A stretch of 64,000 bases of DNA from Azospirillum brasilense (GTDB taxonomy: Bacteria > Pseudomonadota > Alphaproteobacteria > Azospirillales > Azospirillaceae), in the NCBI RefSeq assembly GCF_003349955.1, contig NZ_QLKQ01000017.1, positions 1-64,000 of the forward strand, read 5' to 3'. Every line of letters begins with the position of its first letter. Positions within the stretch are counted from its first letter, which is position 1. The notes beneath the pieces are model-generated. The model searched no databases, had not been told where the DNA came from, and was given only the letters and a program-made list of their open reading frames with translations. The position numbers and the translations under genes are program-made. Shown here one piece after another: positions 1-9,118 of this stretch.

Positions 1-1
1 G

Positions 2-91
2 CCGGCCCCGCGTCCCGCGCCCCCGCCGCCCGAACCGTCGGGTGGCGGCAGCGAGATTTCGCAGGCCGACATCGACGCGCTGTTCGCCTGA
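2..91 (+). CDS. C-terminal tail of a chemotaxis/flagellar-type protein (CheZ-like?), partial
   Basis: Only the last 29 codons lie in the window, ending at TGA 89-91. The visible tail is a Pro-rich linker followed by SEISQADIDALFA. This peptide resembles the CheY-binding peptide at the N-terminus of FliM (LSQxEIDALL) and the C-terminal CheY-binding peptide of CheZ. Being at a C-terminus behind a flexible linker, it fits a CheZ-type phosphatase better than FliM; that is inference, since no catalytic domain is visible. The stop lies 7 bases before the next start, so the two genes are probably co-transcribed. Confidence 0.5.
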   Translation, partial: PAPRPAPPPPEPSGGGSEISQADIDALFA

Positions 92-98
92 GGCGCCG

Positions 99-1373
99 AT
101 GGCGAACGACGGCTCCCACAAGTCCCGGATACGCTTGAGCCAGGAGCAGCTGGACCGGGTGTGCGAGCGCCATGTCCGCTTCACCGAGGGGCGGCCCAAC
201 GGCGCCCGCGCCAACCTGCCTTTCTTCGACCTGACCGGACTCGACCTTTCGGGCCGCAACCTGACCGGCGCGCATCTGTCCGGCGCCATCCTGCGCGACG
301 CCCGGATGCGCGGCACCATCCTCGACCACGCCGACCTCTACGGCGCGGACCTGCGCGGCGCCGACCTGTCGGAGGCGCGGCTCTACCGCACCGACATGCG
401 CGGCGCCAACGTGCGCGGCGCCATCCTGGACGGCGCGGTGATGGTGGAGGTCGACCTGCGCGACGGCAGCGTCGCCAACCGCAGCGCGTCGGGCGAGCTG
501 AAGGTGATCGGGTTCGAGCCGGGACCGGCGGACATGGCCTCGGCCAAGCTGACCAACGCCGACATGGCGCGGGCCAAGCTGTCGGGCAGCTTCGCGCGGG
601 CGGCCGACTTCACCAACTCCCGCCTGTCCGGCGCGCGGCTCCAGCGCACCGACCTGCGCGACTGCAACTTCTCCGGCGCCGACCTCCAGGGGGCGGACCT
701 GAACGGCGCCGACCTGCGCGGCGCCATCCTGGACGGCGCCAAGGTGTCGGAGCTGGACCTCGTCACCTCCATCCGCACCGACGAGGAGGCCGTGGCCGCC
801 GCCCAGGCGCCGCAGCCTTCCCCGGAACCGGACGAGGAGCCGGCGGCCGAGCCCGCCCGCCCGGCGATCGCGGCGGCGGAGATCGAGGTTCTGCTGCACC
901 AGCACCTGCTGTGGCTCGGCACCAGCGGCCAGCAGGGTCGCCAGCTCGACCTGACCGGCCTGAACCTCGACGGGGTGGACCTGTCGGGCAAGGTGCTGAC
1001 GCTCGCCAAGGGCTCGGGCGTGCGGCTCCGCCACGCCCGGCTGACCGGCGCGCAGCTCCAGGCGGCCCAGTTCGACGGCGCCGATCTGCGCTCCGCCGAT
1101 CTGCGCGGCGCCGACCTGCGCGGCGCGAAGCTCGACCGCGCGATCCTCATCGACGGTTGCCTGGACGGGGCCAATCTGGGGATGCTGCTGATCAGCGCCG
1201 GGGCGAAGATGATGCGCGCCTCGCTGGTGCGCGCCCGCATGGCCGGCGCCTCGCTCAGCGCCACGAACATGAAGGGCTGCGACCTGACGCTGGCCGACCT
1301 GACCGGCTGCGACCGCAGCGGCGCGATCTTCGACGAGGCCATCCTGGACGGCGCCCGGCTGGGCAACGCCTAA
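99..1373 (+). CDS. Pentapeptide-repeat protein
   Basis: A 424-residue protein made largely of A(D/N)LxG-type five-residue repeats, which fold as a right-handed quadrilateral beta-helix. There are two N-terminal repeat blocks (about residues 35-125 and 155-220), a Pro/Glu-rich linker (about 230-270) and a third block running to the C-terminus. No signal peptide or membrane segment is visible, so it is probably cytoplasmic. ATG 99 is used because it follows the upstream stop closely; the frame stays open to 42, inside the upstream gene. Function is unknown; some family members mimic DNA or act as scaffolds. The neighbouring chemotaxis-type tail hints at, but does not prove, a motility role. Confidence 0.85.
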   Translation: MANDGSHKSRIRLSQEQLDRVCERHVRFTEGRPNGARANLPFFDLTGLDLSGRNLTGAHLSGAILRDARMRGTILDHADLYGADLRGADLSEARLYRTDMRGANVRGAILDGAVMVEVDLRDGSVANRSASGELKVIGFEPGPADMASAKLTNADMARAKLSGSFARAADFTNSRLSGARLQRTDLRDCNFSGADLQGADLNGADLRGAILDGAKVSELDLVTSIRTDEEAVAAAQAPQPSPEPDEEPAAEPARPAIAAAEIEVLLHQHLLWLGTSGQQGRQLDLTGLNLDGVDLSGKVLTLAKGSGVRLRHARLTGAQLQAAQFDGADLRSADLRGADLRGAKLDRAILIDGCLDGANLGMLLISAGAKMMRASLVRARMAGASLSATNMKGCDLTLADLTGCDRSGAIFDEAILDGARLGNA

Positions 1374-1397
1374 GGGTTTCCCCTTTCCGCAAAAGAA

Positions 1398-1431
1398 AAA
1401 GCCCCTTCCCGGCGGACCGGGAAGGGGCTTT
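1398..1431. terminator. Bidirectional rho-independent terminator
   Basis: A perfect 13-bp inverted repeat (1398-1410 and 1419-1431, sequence AAAGCCCCTTCCC and its complement) with an 8-nt loop lies between two convergent genes. A-rich sequence at 1391-1400 provides a U-tract on the minus strand, so the hairpin should end both transcripts. Confidence 0.85.
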
Positions 1432-1456
1432 CGGCGTGATGCGACCGGCCTGGGGC

Positions 1457-2866
1457 TCAGGTCGCTCCCTGGGGGGCGATCTGTCCTCCGGGAGCGACGC
1501 CCGGCTGGCCGGTGACCGGCTCCGTCGCGTGGTGGGCGATGGCCGTCGGGGCCGACTCCGGGCTCATCAGCGACATGCTGACGGTCGGGGTCTTCCATTC
1601 CAGGCTGTCGAAGGCGCCGCAATGGCCGCACAGGCCGCCCCAGCTCGGGCTGACCGCGTTGCAGGCGGTGCAGGTCCAGGCCGCGTCCGCCGGGGCGTTG
1701 GCCGCCTGGGCCAGCCAGGCGCGCGCCGCCTCCTCGTCCTGCCGCTCCGCCCGCTCCAGCTCGGCCAGGAGCTGGAAGACGCGGCGCGACGGCCGCATCT
1801 CCAGCGCCTTGGTCAGATGGGCGCGGGCCTCGCCCCACAGCTGGGCGTCGAGGGCGGCGCGGGCCACGGCGAGCAGCGACTCGACGTCGTTGGGGGCGTG
1901 GTTGCGCAGCTTCTCGAACATCTTGACCCGGGTCATCGGGTCGTAGCTCGACACCACCTCGCGGTAGGCCGAGGTCAGGTCCGGGTGCGGGTTGACGCGC
2001 CAGCAGCGCTCGATGGTCTTGGCGGCGTTCCGGTGCTTGCCGATGGCCATCTGCAGCCGCGCCGCGCGGGCCGCCGCCGGGACGAAGCCGGACAGCAGGT
2101 CGTGCGCCGCCTGGGCGTGCGACAGGGCCGAGTCGGACCGGCCGCGGCGCTCCGCCTCGAAGCTGCGCTCCAGAAGCAGGGTGGCGCGGTGGCGGCGGCC
2201 GTCGTCGGGGTTGATGGCGCCGGCCTGGACGGCCTGCTGCAGCGTGCCTTCCGCCGCCGCCCATTCGCCCGAGCGGGCTTCCAGGTCGTACAGCGTGCCG
2301 AGCAGCCAGGGCGTGTTGGGCTGGAGCGACTGGGCGCGGCGGGCGAGCTGCAGCGCCTCCACCCGGTCACCGGCCTTCAGCGACTGCGTCAACAGGCCGC
2401 GCAGGCCGAGGAAGGCGGTCTCCGGCCGGTCGAGCATCGCGGTGAAGTATTCCTTCGCCGCGCGGTCGTCGCCCTGGAGCTGGGCGGCCTGGGCCGACAG
2501 CAGCATGGTCAGCGGCGGCTCGTTGAGCAGCCCGTCGGCCTTGCGCGCCATCTTGCGGGCGGTCGTGGCGTCGCCGGCGGCGACGGCGACCATGCCGCGG
2601 GTCAGCGCCTGATAGCCACGCTCGCGCCGGCGCGACCGGCGGTAGCGGCCGAAGTTGCGCGGCGCGCCGAGGATGGCGCGGCCCAGCCGGTAGAGGACGA
2701 TGCCGGCCGCCAGGGCCGCCACGCCGATCAGGATGGCGATGCCGATGCCGGTCTCGACGACGTAGCCCTGCCAGTTGATGGCGAGGGTTCCGGGATGGTT
2801 GGCCAGCCAGACCGCGATCGCGACGACGATGGCGACCTTGATGATGAACCAGATGGCGCGTGTCAT
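1457..2866 (-). CDS. hemY: HemY-type membrane TPR protein
   Basis: A 469-residue protein with two N-terminal membrane segments (about residues 5-24 and 36-62) followed by TPR-like helical repeats, the layout of the HemY family found beside hemC/hemD. HemY is linked to haem synthesis, but its molecular role is not settled. The C-terminal part has paired cysteines CTAC (C399, C402) and CGHC (C413, C416) that look like a zinc ribbon. The start ATG (2864-2866) overlaps the stop of the upstream mitofilin-like gene in an ATGA arrangement, indicating translational coupling. The frame stays open further upstream, but that part is spurious. Terminated at 1398-1431. Confidence 0.9.
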   Translation of the reverse strand: MTRAIWFIIKVAIVVAIAVWLANHPGTLAINWQGYVVETGIGIAILIGVAALAAGIVLYRLGRAILGAPRNFGRYRRSRRRERGYQALTRGMVAVAAGDATTARKMARKADGLLNEPPLTMLLSAQAAQLQGDDRAAKEYFTAMLDRPETAFLGLRGLLTQSLKAGDRVEALQLARRAQSLQPNTPWLLGTLYDLEARSGEWAAAEGTLQQAVQAGAINPDDGRRHRATLLLERSFEAERRGRSDSALSHAQAAHDLLSGFVPAAARAARLQMAIGKHRNAAKTIERCWRVNPHPDLTSAYREVVSSYDPMTRVKMFEKLRNHAPNDVESLLAVARAALDAQLWGEARAHLTKALEMRPSRRVFQLLAELERAERQDEEAARAWLAQAANAPADAAWTCTACNAVSPSWGGLCGHCGAFDSLEWKTPTVSMSLMSPESAPTAIAHHATEPVTGQPGVAPGGQIAPQGAT

Positions 2867-4740
2867 TGGGCCGCTCCCTTGACCCCGGCGGACTGCGAGA
2901 GCAGGCCGATGGCGCGGTTGGTGAGCTGCTGGCCGGCCTCGTTGGCGGCCAGACGGGCCTTGGCGTCGGCGATCCACGGGGCGGCGACCTGCGCCGCCGG
3001 GCCCTTCAGGGCCGCCAGCTCCTTGACCGCGCCGCCGAGGTTGCCGGCCTGCAGCGCGGCCTCGGCGCGGGCGACCACCGCCGAGGCGCCGTCGCCGACC
3101 GCGTCGCCGCCCGAGCGGCGCACGGTGACCAGCGTGGCGATCTTGCCGGTGACCTGCTCCACCCAGTCGTTGCCCTCGCCCTGGTTGTCGGCGCGCACGA
3201 TGTCTGAGGCCATGGCGGAGAAGCGGTCGGTGAGCTGCGGCTGCGTCGGCACGCCCTTGGCGGCGTAGCCGGCCACGGCCTCCAGCGGCTGCGTCACCTG
3301 GGCGTCGCCCGACGCCACGGCGCGGACGGCCTGGAGTTCCTGCTGGAACGGCTGCCCGGCGGCCAGGGCGGAGCGGAGCTGCCCGGCGGCGAGCACCAGC
3401 GTCTGGGCGGCGGTGGCGGCGTCGCGGCGGGTTTCCACCGCCTGGTTGACGGTGGACAGCTCCTGCTTCAGCGCGTCCACGTCCTGGCGGATCTGCCCGG
3501 CGGCCTGGACCTCGCTGCCGACCGCGTCGACGCGCTGCTGGACCTGGCCGAGCTGCTCGGTCAGCTGGGCGATGCGCGGGTCGGGCTCGGCCGGAGCGGC
3601 GGCTGCGGCGGCCTGAGGACGTTCCTCAAGCTGCTGGATGCGGGCGGCGAGCTGGCCGACGGCGTTGTCCAGCGTCTGCTGGTCGATGCCGGAAGCGGCC
3701 GCGTTGCCCTCGGCCGGGGCGGCGGCGGGGCGCTGCTCCAGCTTGGCGAGGCGCTCGGTCAGTTGTTGGATCTGGTTGCGCAGGGCCGGATCGGGCTGCG
3801 CCGCCGGGGCGGCCGCGGACGGGGCGGCGGGACCGCCGGCGGTGGGCCAGCCGGGAACGCGCGGGCCCCACCAGGGCTGCGACAGGGCGGCGGCGCCGAC
3901 CAGCAGGGCGATCAGCGACACGGCGGTGGCGAAGCCGGCGCCCGACTTGCGCTCCTCGCGCGGCGCCTCGTAACGCGGCGGCTCGTAGGAGGAGGTCGTG
4001 TAGGCGGAAGCGGGGGGCTCCACCGGCGGCGGCGTCTCGCTCTTGACCTCGTCCGACGTGAAGGGGGCGGCCTTGAAGGGATCGGCCTTGGCCTCTTCCT
4101 TGCTCTCTTCGGAGCGGATCTCCTCGCCCTTGATCGTCTCGGCCTTCACGTCGCCGCCGGGCAGGGTGTCGGCGGCGCCCGGAAGAGTGTCCGCGGCGGG
4201 CGGCAGGGTGGCGGGCGGCAGGTCCGTGGCCGGCACCGGGCCACCGCCCGGCAGCGTGTCGGCGCCCGGCAGGGTGTCCTCGGCCTTGACGGACTCAACC
4301 TTGGTGGGCTCGGCCTTGAACGGCTCTGCGCCTTCGGAAAGGGGAGCGATCGGCGTGATGACGGGAGCGTCCGGCGGCGGCAGCGGCATCACCGAGCCGG
4401 CGGCGTCGGGAGCGTTGCGGTCCTCGCTCGGCGTGGCGGCTTCCAGGTCGGCTTCGCTCAGCTTGATCCGGTGCTTGGCGGCGGAGGCGCGGAGGTCGGC
4501 GTGGCGGGCCAGCGGAATGGCGCCGCGCTTCTTCCAGCCCTGCACCGTGGTGACCGGGATGTCCAGCTTGTGGGCCATGGGGCGGATGCCGCCGAAGCGT
4601 TCGATGATGCGTTCGACGGCGGGGCCGCCGGGCACCTGGTTCTGGTCGGCCAACGGGGTCTGGTTGGGCGTCTGGTTCTGGTCGGACGGCGTGTGGCCGT
4701 TCGGGTCAGCCTCGTGTTCGGAGCCTGGGCGAGAGGTCAT
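2863..4740 (-). CDS. Mitofilin-like inner-membrane protein with N-terminal HTH-type domain
   Basis: A 625-residue protein. Residues about 40-100 form a small domain with a helix-turn-helix look (VERIIERFGGIRPMAHKLDI, then VTTVQGWKKRGAIP), of the kind called a carph-isopro domain in alphaproteobacteria. A long low-complexity Pro/Glu/Lys linker follows, with repeated DTLPG units. A single membrane segment lies at about 268-285. The rest is coiled coil ending in the alphaproteobacterial mitofilin-like domain (COG4223). It sits between hemD (62-bp gap) and hemY (4-bp overlap), the usual place for this family. Expected topology is N-terminus in the cytoplasm and coiled coil in the periplasm, shaping or tethering membranes. 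DNA binding is inference. Confidence 0.85.
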   Translation of the reverse strand: MTSRPGSEHEADPNGHTPSDQNQTPNQTPLADQNQVPGGPAVERIIERFGGIRPMAHKLDIPVTTVQGWKKRGAIPLARHADLRASAAKHRIKLSEADLEAATPSEDRNAPDAAGSVMPLPPPDAPVITPIAPLSEGAEPFKAEPTKVESVKAEDTLPGADTLPGGGPVPATDLPPATLPPAADTLPGAADTLPGGDVKAETIKGEEIRSEESKEEAKADPFKAAPFTSDEVKSETPPPVEPPASAYTTSSYEPPRYEAPREERKSGAGFATAVSLIALLVGAAALSQPWWGPRVPGWPTAGGPAAPSAAAPAAQPDPALRNQIQQLTERLAKLEQRPAAAPAEGNAAASGIDQQTLDNAVGQLAARIQQLEERPQAAAAAAPAEPDPRIAQLTEQLGQVQQRVDAVGSEVQAAGQIRQDVDALKQELSTVNQAVETRRDAATAAQTLVLAAGQLRSALAAGQPFQQELQAVRAVASGDAQVTQPLEAVAGYAAKGVPTQPQLTDRFSAMASDIVRADNQGEGNDWVEQVTGKIATLVTVRRSGGDAVGDGASAVVARAEAALQAGNLGGAVKELAALKGPAAQVAAPWIADAKARLAANEAGQQLTNRAIGLLSQSAGVKGAAQ

Positions 4741-4802
4741 TGGGTGCCTTCTGGTCGCAGTTGTTCTCAACGAACGCCACACAAGCCCCCAAGCGGATGC
4801 GC

Positions 4803-5558
4803 TCAAGCCCGGCCCGTGCCGCCGGACGGGTCCGGCAGCAGGCCGAGCAGAGAGTCCTGCTCCGGCCGTGGCGCCACCCGTACGTTCTGCCACGGTGTCA
4901 CTCCCAGCTCACCGTACGCGCGGGCAGCCTCCGCGACCGCGGGGCTGAGGCAGAGCGCGTCCACTGTACGACAGCGGTCGATGAGCCCGGCCTCGGCGAC
5001 AAGCCTAACAAACGAACGGGCGGTACGGGGAGAGAAAAACAACACGGCGTCCAGTGTTCCCGTACGCAGCAGCGCCGCCGTGCCGTCCGACAGCCGCGCG
5101 CTCGGAACGGCGTCGTACAGCGTTTCCCGCAGGATGGAAAATCCGGCCTCGCCCAGCATGGCCGACAGGTCGCCGGCGAGCTTGGTTCCTGCGACATGAA
5201 GTAGCGGACCCGCAGCCGCGCTACAGCGCCGGCGCACCAGATCGGCCAGCGCGTACACGTCGCCGGACGCGCTTTCAACCCGCGTGAAACCGGCCGCGCG
5301 GGCGGCGGTCGCGGTGGCGTCGCCGACCGCATAGACCGGACGGTCAAGCCGGCTCGTACGTCTGGTGTAGCCCCGTACGCCGTTTGCGCTGGTGAAGAGG
5401 AGGGCCTGTACGTTTCCGACGTCCGGCTCCGGCCCGTCCAGCCAGCGGATCTCCAGCATCGGCTCCGCCGACACGATGAAGCCCTGCGCGCGCAGACGGG
5501 CCGACAGAGGCTCGGAATCCTCCGCCGGACGGGTGACCAGGAGGTGGGGGGCCGCCAT
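4803..5558 (-). CDS. hemD: Uroporphyrinogen-III synthase
   Basis: A 251-residue HemD-family protein beginning LLVTRPAEDSEPLSARLRAQ, with the family's FTSANGVRG and VGDATATAARAAGF segments. It cyclises hydroxymethylbilane, made by the upstream hemC product, to uroporphyrinogen III in tetrapyrrole synthesis. The start lies 12 bp after the hemC stop. Sequence identity within the family is low, so the call rests on these motifs and on hemC adjacency. Codon use is unusual for the region (for example TTT, GTT, AGG, CTT, GTA and CGT in clusters) and GTAC tetranucleotides are dense here. Confidence 0.92.
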   Translation of the reverse strand: MAAPHLLVTRPAEDSEPLSARLRAQGFIVSAEPMLEIRWLDGPEPDVGNVQALLFTSANGVRGYTRRTSRLDRPVYAVGDATATAARAAGFTRVESASGDVYALADLVRRRCSAAAGPLLHVAGTKLAGDLSAMLGEAGFSILRETLYDAVPSARLSDGTAALLRTGTLDAVLFFSPRTARSFVRLVAEAGLIDRCRTVDALCLSPAVAEAARAYGELGVTPWQNVRVAPRPEQDSLLGLLPDPSGGTGRA

Positions 5559-5570
5559 CGCCGGCCGCCG

Positions 5571-6497
5571 TCAGCTCTTGAAGAAGTCGGGCGGCAGGAC
5601 CGCCTTGATCTCCGCCCCGGCGTCGGCGCCTATCGCCGCGGCGTCGGCGGCGCTGCCGCTGCGCTCGGCCCGGAAAACCTGCCGGCCGTCGTTGGACAGC
5701 ACCTTTGCCTTCAGGTGGAGCCGGTCGCCGTCCAGCGTGGCCAGCCCGGCGATGGGGGTGCGGCAGGAGCCGTCGAGCATGGCGAGCAGCGCGCGCTCGG
5801 CCGTCACGCGGGCCGTGGTGGCGGCGCAGTTCAGCGGGGCGAGCAGGGCGCGGGTGGCGTCGTCGGCGCTGCGGATCTCGATGCCGATGGCGCCCTGGGC
5901 GACGGCGGGCAGCATCTCCTCATGCTCCAGCACGGCGGTGATGCGGTCGGTCAGGCCGAGGCGGCGCAGCCCGGCGAGCGCCAGCAGGGTGGCGTCGACC
6001 TCCCCGGCCTCCAGCTTGGCGAGGCGGCTCTGCACGTTGCCGCGGAAGGGCACGACGGTCAGGTCGGGCCGCCGCTCCAGGATCTGGGCCTGACGGCGCA
6101 AGCCCGCGGTGCCGACGACGGAGCCGGCGGGCAGCGTGTCCACCGTGTGGCCGCCGCGCGAGAAGAAGGCGTCGCGCGTGTCCTCGCGCGGCAGGAGCGT
6201 GGAAATCTCCAGCCCGTCCGGCATCCAGGTCGGCACGTCCTTCATCGAATGGACGGCGAGGTCGGCGCGGCCGTCGAGCAGCGCGTCCTCCAGTTCCTTG
6301 GTGAACAGGCCCTTGCCGCCGGCCTCGGCCAGCGTGCGGTCCAGGATGCGGTCGCCGGTCGTCTTGAAGACGACGATCTCGATGGCGCCGGGGGCGGCCA
6401 GATGCGGGTGCGCCGCGATCAGCCGGTCGCGGGTCTCGTGGGCCTGCGCCAGCGCCAGCGGGCTGCCGCGCGTGCCGATGCGGAGCGGTTGGGTCAT
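5571..6497 (-). CDS. hemC: Porphobilinogen deaminase (hydroxymethylbilane synthase)
   Basis: A 308-residue protein, normal length for HemC. It polymerises four porphobilinogen molecules into hydroxymethylbilane. Visible signatures are RIGTRGSPLALAQA at the N-terminus, the HSMKD segment with the catalytic aspartate D87, Arg-rich substrate-binding segments (GLRRQAQI, FRGNVQSRLAKL), and GSCRTPIA, where C245 carries the dipyrromethane cofactor. First gene of the hemC-hemD-mitofilin-hemY run; the divergent side leads to tsaD, as in many alphaproteobacteria, with one methyltransferase in between. Confidence 0.97.
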   Translation of the reverse strand: MTQPLRIGTRGSPLALAQAHETRDRLIAAHPHLAAPGAIEIVVFKTTGDRILDRTLAEAGGKGLFTKELEDALLDGRADLAVHSMKDVPTWMPDGLEISTLLPREDTRDAFFSRGGHTVDTLPAGSVVGTAGLRRQAQILERRPDLTVVPFRGNVQSRLAKLEAGEVDATLLALAGLRRLGLTDRITAVLEHEEMLPAVAQGAIGIEIRSADDATRALLAPLNCAATTARVTAERALLAMLDGSCRTPIAGLATLDGDRLHLKAKVLSNDGRQVFRAERSGSAADAAAIGADAGAEIKAVLPPDFFKS

Positions 6498-6552
6498 GGG
6501 GCCAGTGTTCTAGGCGATCCACCGCGCTTTGCAAGCCCTGGTGACGCGCGCG

Positions 6553-7404
6553 CTACTCTTTGGTGAGGGGGGAGGCGCGGCGCGCCGTGACCACCATGCG
6601 GCGGCTGTCCACCGTCCAGGGGGCATCCTCGAAGTCGCCGGCCAGCCGTTCGATGGCGAATCCGGCGCCCTCCAGCATCAACTCCAGCTCGTAGCGGAAG
6701 ATCATCCGCCAGGTGAAGCCGTACTCGGTCACCACGATCTTGCCGTCCGGCAACAGCTCGTCGTACCAGCCGTAAATGCGCTGGCACTGCCCCTCGTCCA
6801 GGCGGGTGGCCAGGCTGTTGCGGATGTAGCGGTTGCCGCTGTGCGGGCTGCGCCGCGGCTCCGACGGGCTGGGCTTGGTCTCGGCGTCCATCGGCATGGT
6901 CAGCGGGTTCATCACATCCAGCGCCAACACGCCGCCCGGGGCCAGATGGGCGGCGGCGGCGGCCAGGACGCGGCGCTCCGCCGTCAGGTCGGGGATCAGC
7001 ATCAGCACGTTGAAGGGAATGATGGCCAGCCGGAAATCCCGCACCGGCAGGTCCAGCGCCGCGGCGTCCTGCCGCACCATGTGGACGCGGTCCCGCACCT
7101 CCGGCGCCTCGCGCGCCAGCTTGGCGCGAAGCTGGTCGAGCATGGCGTCGGAGACGTCCACCGCCCACACCGCGTGTCCGGCGCGGGCCAGCGGGATGGT
7201 CAGGCGGCCGGTGCCGCAGCCGATCTCCAGGATCGGACCGCCGGTCTCCGCCGCGCGCTCCGTGTAGAAGGGCACGTCGCCCAGCATGCCGAGCCGGGCG
7301 AGCGTCGCGGCGTTTTCCGCACGCGCCTCGCCGATCTCCAGCGACGGGTAATCGCCGTCGTAATAGACGATGCTGGCGTCGTGGTCGGGGACGTCCTTGT
7401 TCAT
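6553..7404 (-). CDS. Class I SAM-dependent methyltransferase
   Basis: A 283-residue Rossmann-type methyltransferase. Motif I is [11 protein letters not shown] (residues about 58-68), which binds S-adenosylmethionine; the acidic residue ending strand 2 is in AVDVSDAML (81-89). The middle has FNVLMLIPD and [11 protein letters not shown], typical motifs IV-V of small-molecule methyltransferases. The substrate is unknown. It lies on the minus strand 55 bp before hemC and divergent from tsaD (76 bp), so it may share a promoter region with tsaD and lead the haem operon, but its position does not identify a haem-related substrate. Confidence 0.88.
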   Translation of the reverse strand: MNKDVPDHDASIVYYDGDYPSLEIGEARAENAATLARLGMLGDVPFYTERAAETGGPILEIGCGTGRLTIPLARAGHAVWAVDVSDAMLDQLRAKLAREAPEVRDRVHMVRQDAAALDLPVRDFRLAIIPFNVLMLIPDLTAERRVLAAAAAHLAPGGVLALDVMNPLTMPMDAETKPSPSEPRRSPHSGNRYIRNSLATRLDEGQCQRIYGWYDELLPDGKIVVTEYGFTWRMIFRYELELMLEGAGFAIERLAGDFEDAPWTVDSRRMVVTARRASPLTKE

Positions 7405-7480
7405 GGAAGGGGAAAGTCCTGAAGAATCCGGGTCAAGACCCTATACCAGAGCGGTGGAGACGGCTAGTTTGACGGCCATC

Positions 7481-8554
7481 ATGATCGTTCTTGGAATCGA
7501 AACGAGCTGCGACGAGACGGCGGCGGCCATCGTGACCGACGCGCGGGAGATCCGCGCCGACGTGGTGCTCTCGCAGCTGGACGACCACACGCCCTATGGC
7601 GGGGTGGTGCCGGAAATCGCCGCGCGCGCCCATCTGGAGCATCTGGACGGGCTGATCCGCCGCGCCATGGCGGAGTCCGGGCTGGGCTTCGCCGACATCG
7701 ACGCCGTGGCGGCGACCGGTGGGCCGGGGCTGATCGGCGGGGTGATCGTCGGGGTGATGACCGCCAAGGCCATCGCCGCGGCGCGCGGGCTGCCCTTCGT
7801 CGCGGTGAACCATCTGGAAGGCCACGCGCTGACCGCCCGGCTGACCGACGATGTGCCCTTCCCCTACCTGCTGCTGCTGGTGTCCGGCGGGCACTGCCAG
7901 CTTCTGGTGGTCGAGGGGGTGGGCCAATACCGGCGGCTCGGCACCACCATCGACGACGCGGTGGGCGAAGCGTTCGACAAGACGGCCAAGCTGCTCGGCC
8001 TCGGCTATCCCGGCGGGCCGCTGCTGGAGAAGGCGGCGGCGCTGGCGACCAATCCGGGCCGCTTCGACCTGCCGCGCCCGATGGTCGGACGCCCCGGCTG
8101 CGATTTCTCCTTCTCCGGCCTGAAGACCGCGGTGCGGCGCCATGTCGAGGAGCTGGGAACGCCCCTCTCGGCGGAGGATCAGGCCGACCTCGCCGCCGCC
8201 TTCCAGACCACGGTGGCCGAGGTGATGGCCGACCGCTGCGCCCGCGCCATGCGCCGGTTCAAGGAGATGCACCCGCAGGGCGGCGCCCTGGTGGTGGCCG
8301 GCGGCGTGGCGGCCAACAAGACGCTGCGCGCCCGCCTGCAAAAGCTCGCCGACCGCGAGGCCATGCCCTTCGTGGCGCCGCCGCTGCGGCTGTGCACCGA
8401 CAACGCGGCGATGATCGCCTGGGCGGGGATCGAGCGCTTCCGGCTGGGCCAGACCGACCCGCTGGACTTCGCGCCGCGCCCGCGCTGGCCGCTCGATCCG
8501 ACCGCCAAGCCGGCCATCGGCAAGGCCGGGGTCGGCTCCGGCGTGAAGGCCTGA
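7481..8554 (+). CDS. tsaD: tRNA N6-threonylcarbamoyladenosine transferase
   Basis: A 357-residue Kae1/TsaD protein that transfers threonylcarbamoyl onto A37 of tRNAs reading ANN codons, together with TsaB and TsaE. It starts [18 protein letters not shown], the family N-terminus, which fixes ATG 7481 even though the frame is open upstream. The metal-binding HLEGH motif has H111 and H115. The ASKHA fold signatures [16 protein letters not shown] and [13 protein letters not shown] are present. The tsaD then gpsA order is common in alphaproteobacteria; here a GNAT gene lies between them. Confidence 0.97.
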   Translation: MIVLGIETSCDETAAAIVTDAREIRADVVLSQLDDHTPYGGVVPEIAARAHLEHLDGLIRRAMAESGLGFADIDAVAATGGPGLIGGVIVGVMTAKAIAAARGLPFVAVNHLEGHALTARLTDDVPFPYLLLLVSGGHCQLLVVEGVGQYRRLGTTIDDAVGEAFDKTAKLLGLGYPGGPLLEKAAALATNPGRFDLPRPMVGRPGCDFSFSGLKTAVRRHVEELGTPLSAEDQADLAAAFQTTVAEVMADRCARAMRRFKEMHPQGGALVVAGGVAANKTLRARLQKLADREAMPFVAPPLRLCTDNAAMIAWAGIERFRLGQTDPLDFAPRPRWPLDPTAKPAIGKAGVGSGVKA

Positions 8555-8567
8555 GGATGATCCTGCC

Positions 8568-9035
8568 ATGGCCCTGACCTTCCGCACCGCCCGGCGCGAG
8601 GACGTGCCGGCGATCGTCCGGCTGACCGCCGACGATGCCCTGTCCACCGGCGGCGACGTCTACAGCGAACCGCTCGACCCGCTCTATTGGGACGCCTTCG
8701 ACCGCATGGCGGCGCAGCCGGGCAATTCCATCGTGCTGGCGGAGTTGGACGGGCGCATCGTCGGCTGCTTCCAGTTCACCGTCACGCACGGGCTGGCCCG
8801 CCGGGGCGCGGCGCGGGCGACGGTGGAAGCGGTGAAGGTGGACGGCGCGCTGCGCGGCCAGGGGATCGGCAGCGCCATGATGCGGCACGCCATCGCGCTG
8901 GCCCGCGCCGAGGGCTGCGTGATGGTGCAGCTGACCAGCCAGACCCGGCGCACCGACGCCCACCGCTTCTACGAGCGGCTGGGCTTCCGGGCGAGCCATG
9001 TCGGGATGAAGCTCATGCTGACGCCGGAGGCGTGA
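8568..9035 (+). CDS. GNAT-family N-acetyltransferase
   Basis: A 155-residue GNAT enzyme. The acetyl-CoA pyrophosphate loop is RGQGIG (residues 96-101), preceded by the beta-4 segment ATVEAVKVDGALRG and followed by motif B around YERLGFRA near the C-terminus. It starts 13 bp after the tsaD stop and is probably co-transcribed. The substrate (small molecule, or protein N-terminus or lysine) cannot be read from the sequence. Confidence 0.9.
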   Translation: MALTFRTARREDVPAIVRLTADDALSTGGDVYSEPLDPLYWDAFDRMAAQPGNSIVLAELDGRIVGCFQFTVTHGLARRGAARATVEAVKVDGALRGQGIGSAMMRHAIALARAEGCVMVQLTSQTRRTDAHRFYERLGFRASHVGMKLMLTPEA

Positions 9036-9118
9036 CCGTCCGGGTTGCGGACCGGGAACGCTCCGCCTAAACAGGCGGGCAAACTCTTCAAGACACATCC
9101 AAAAATCGGGGGGCATCC

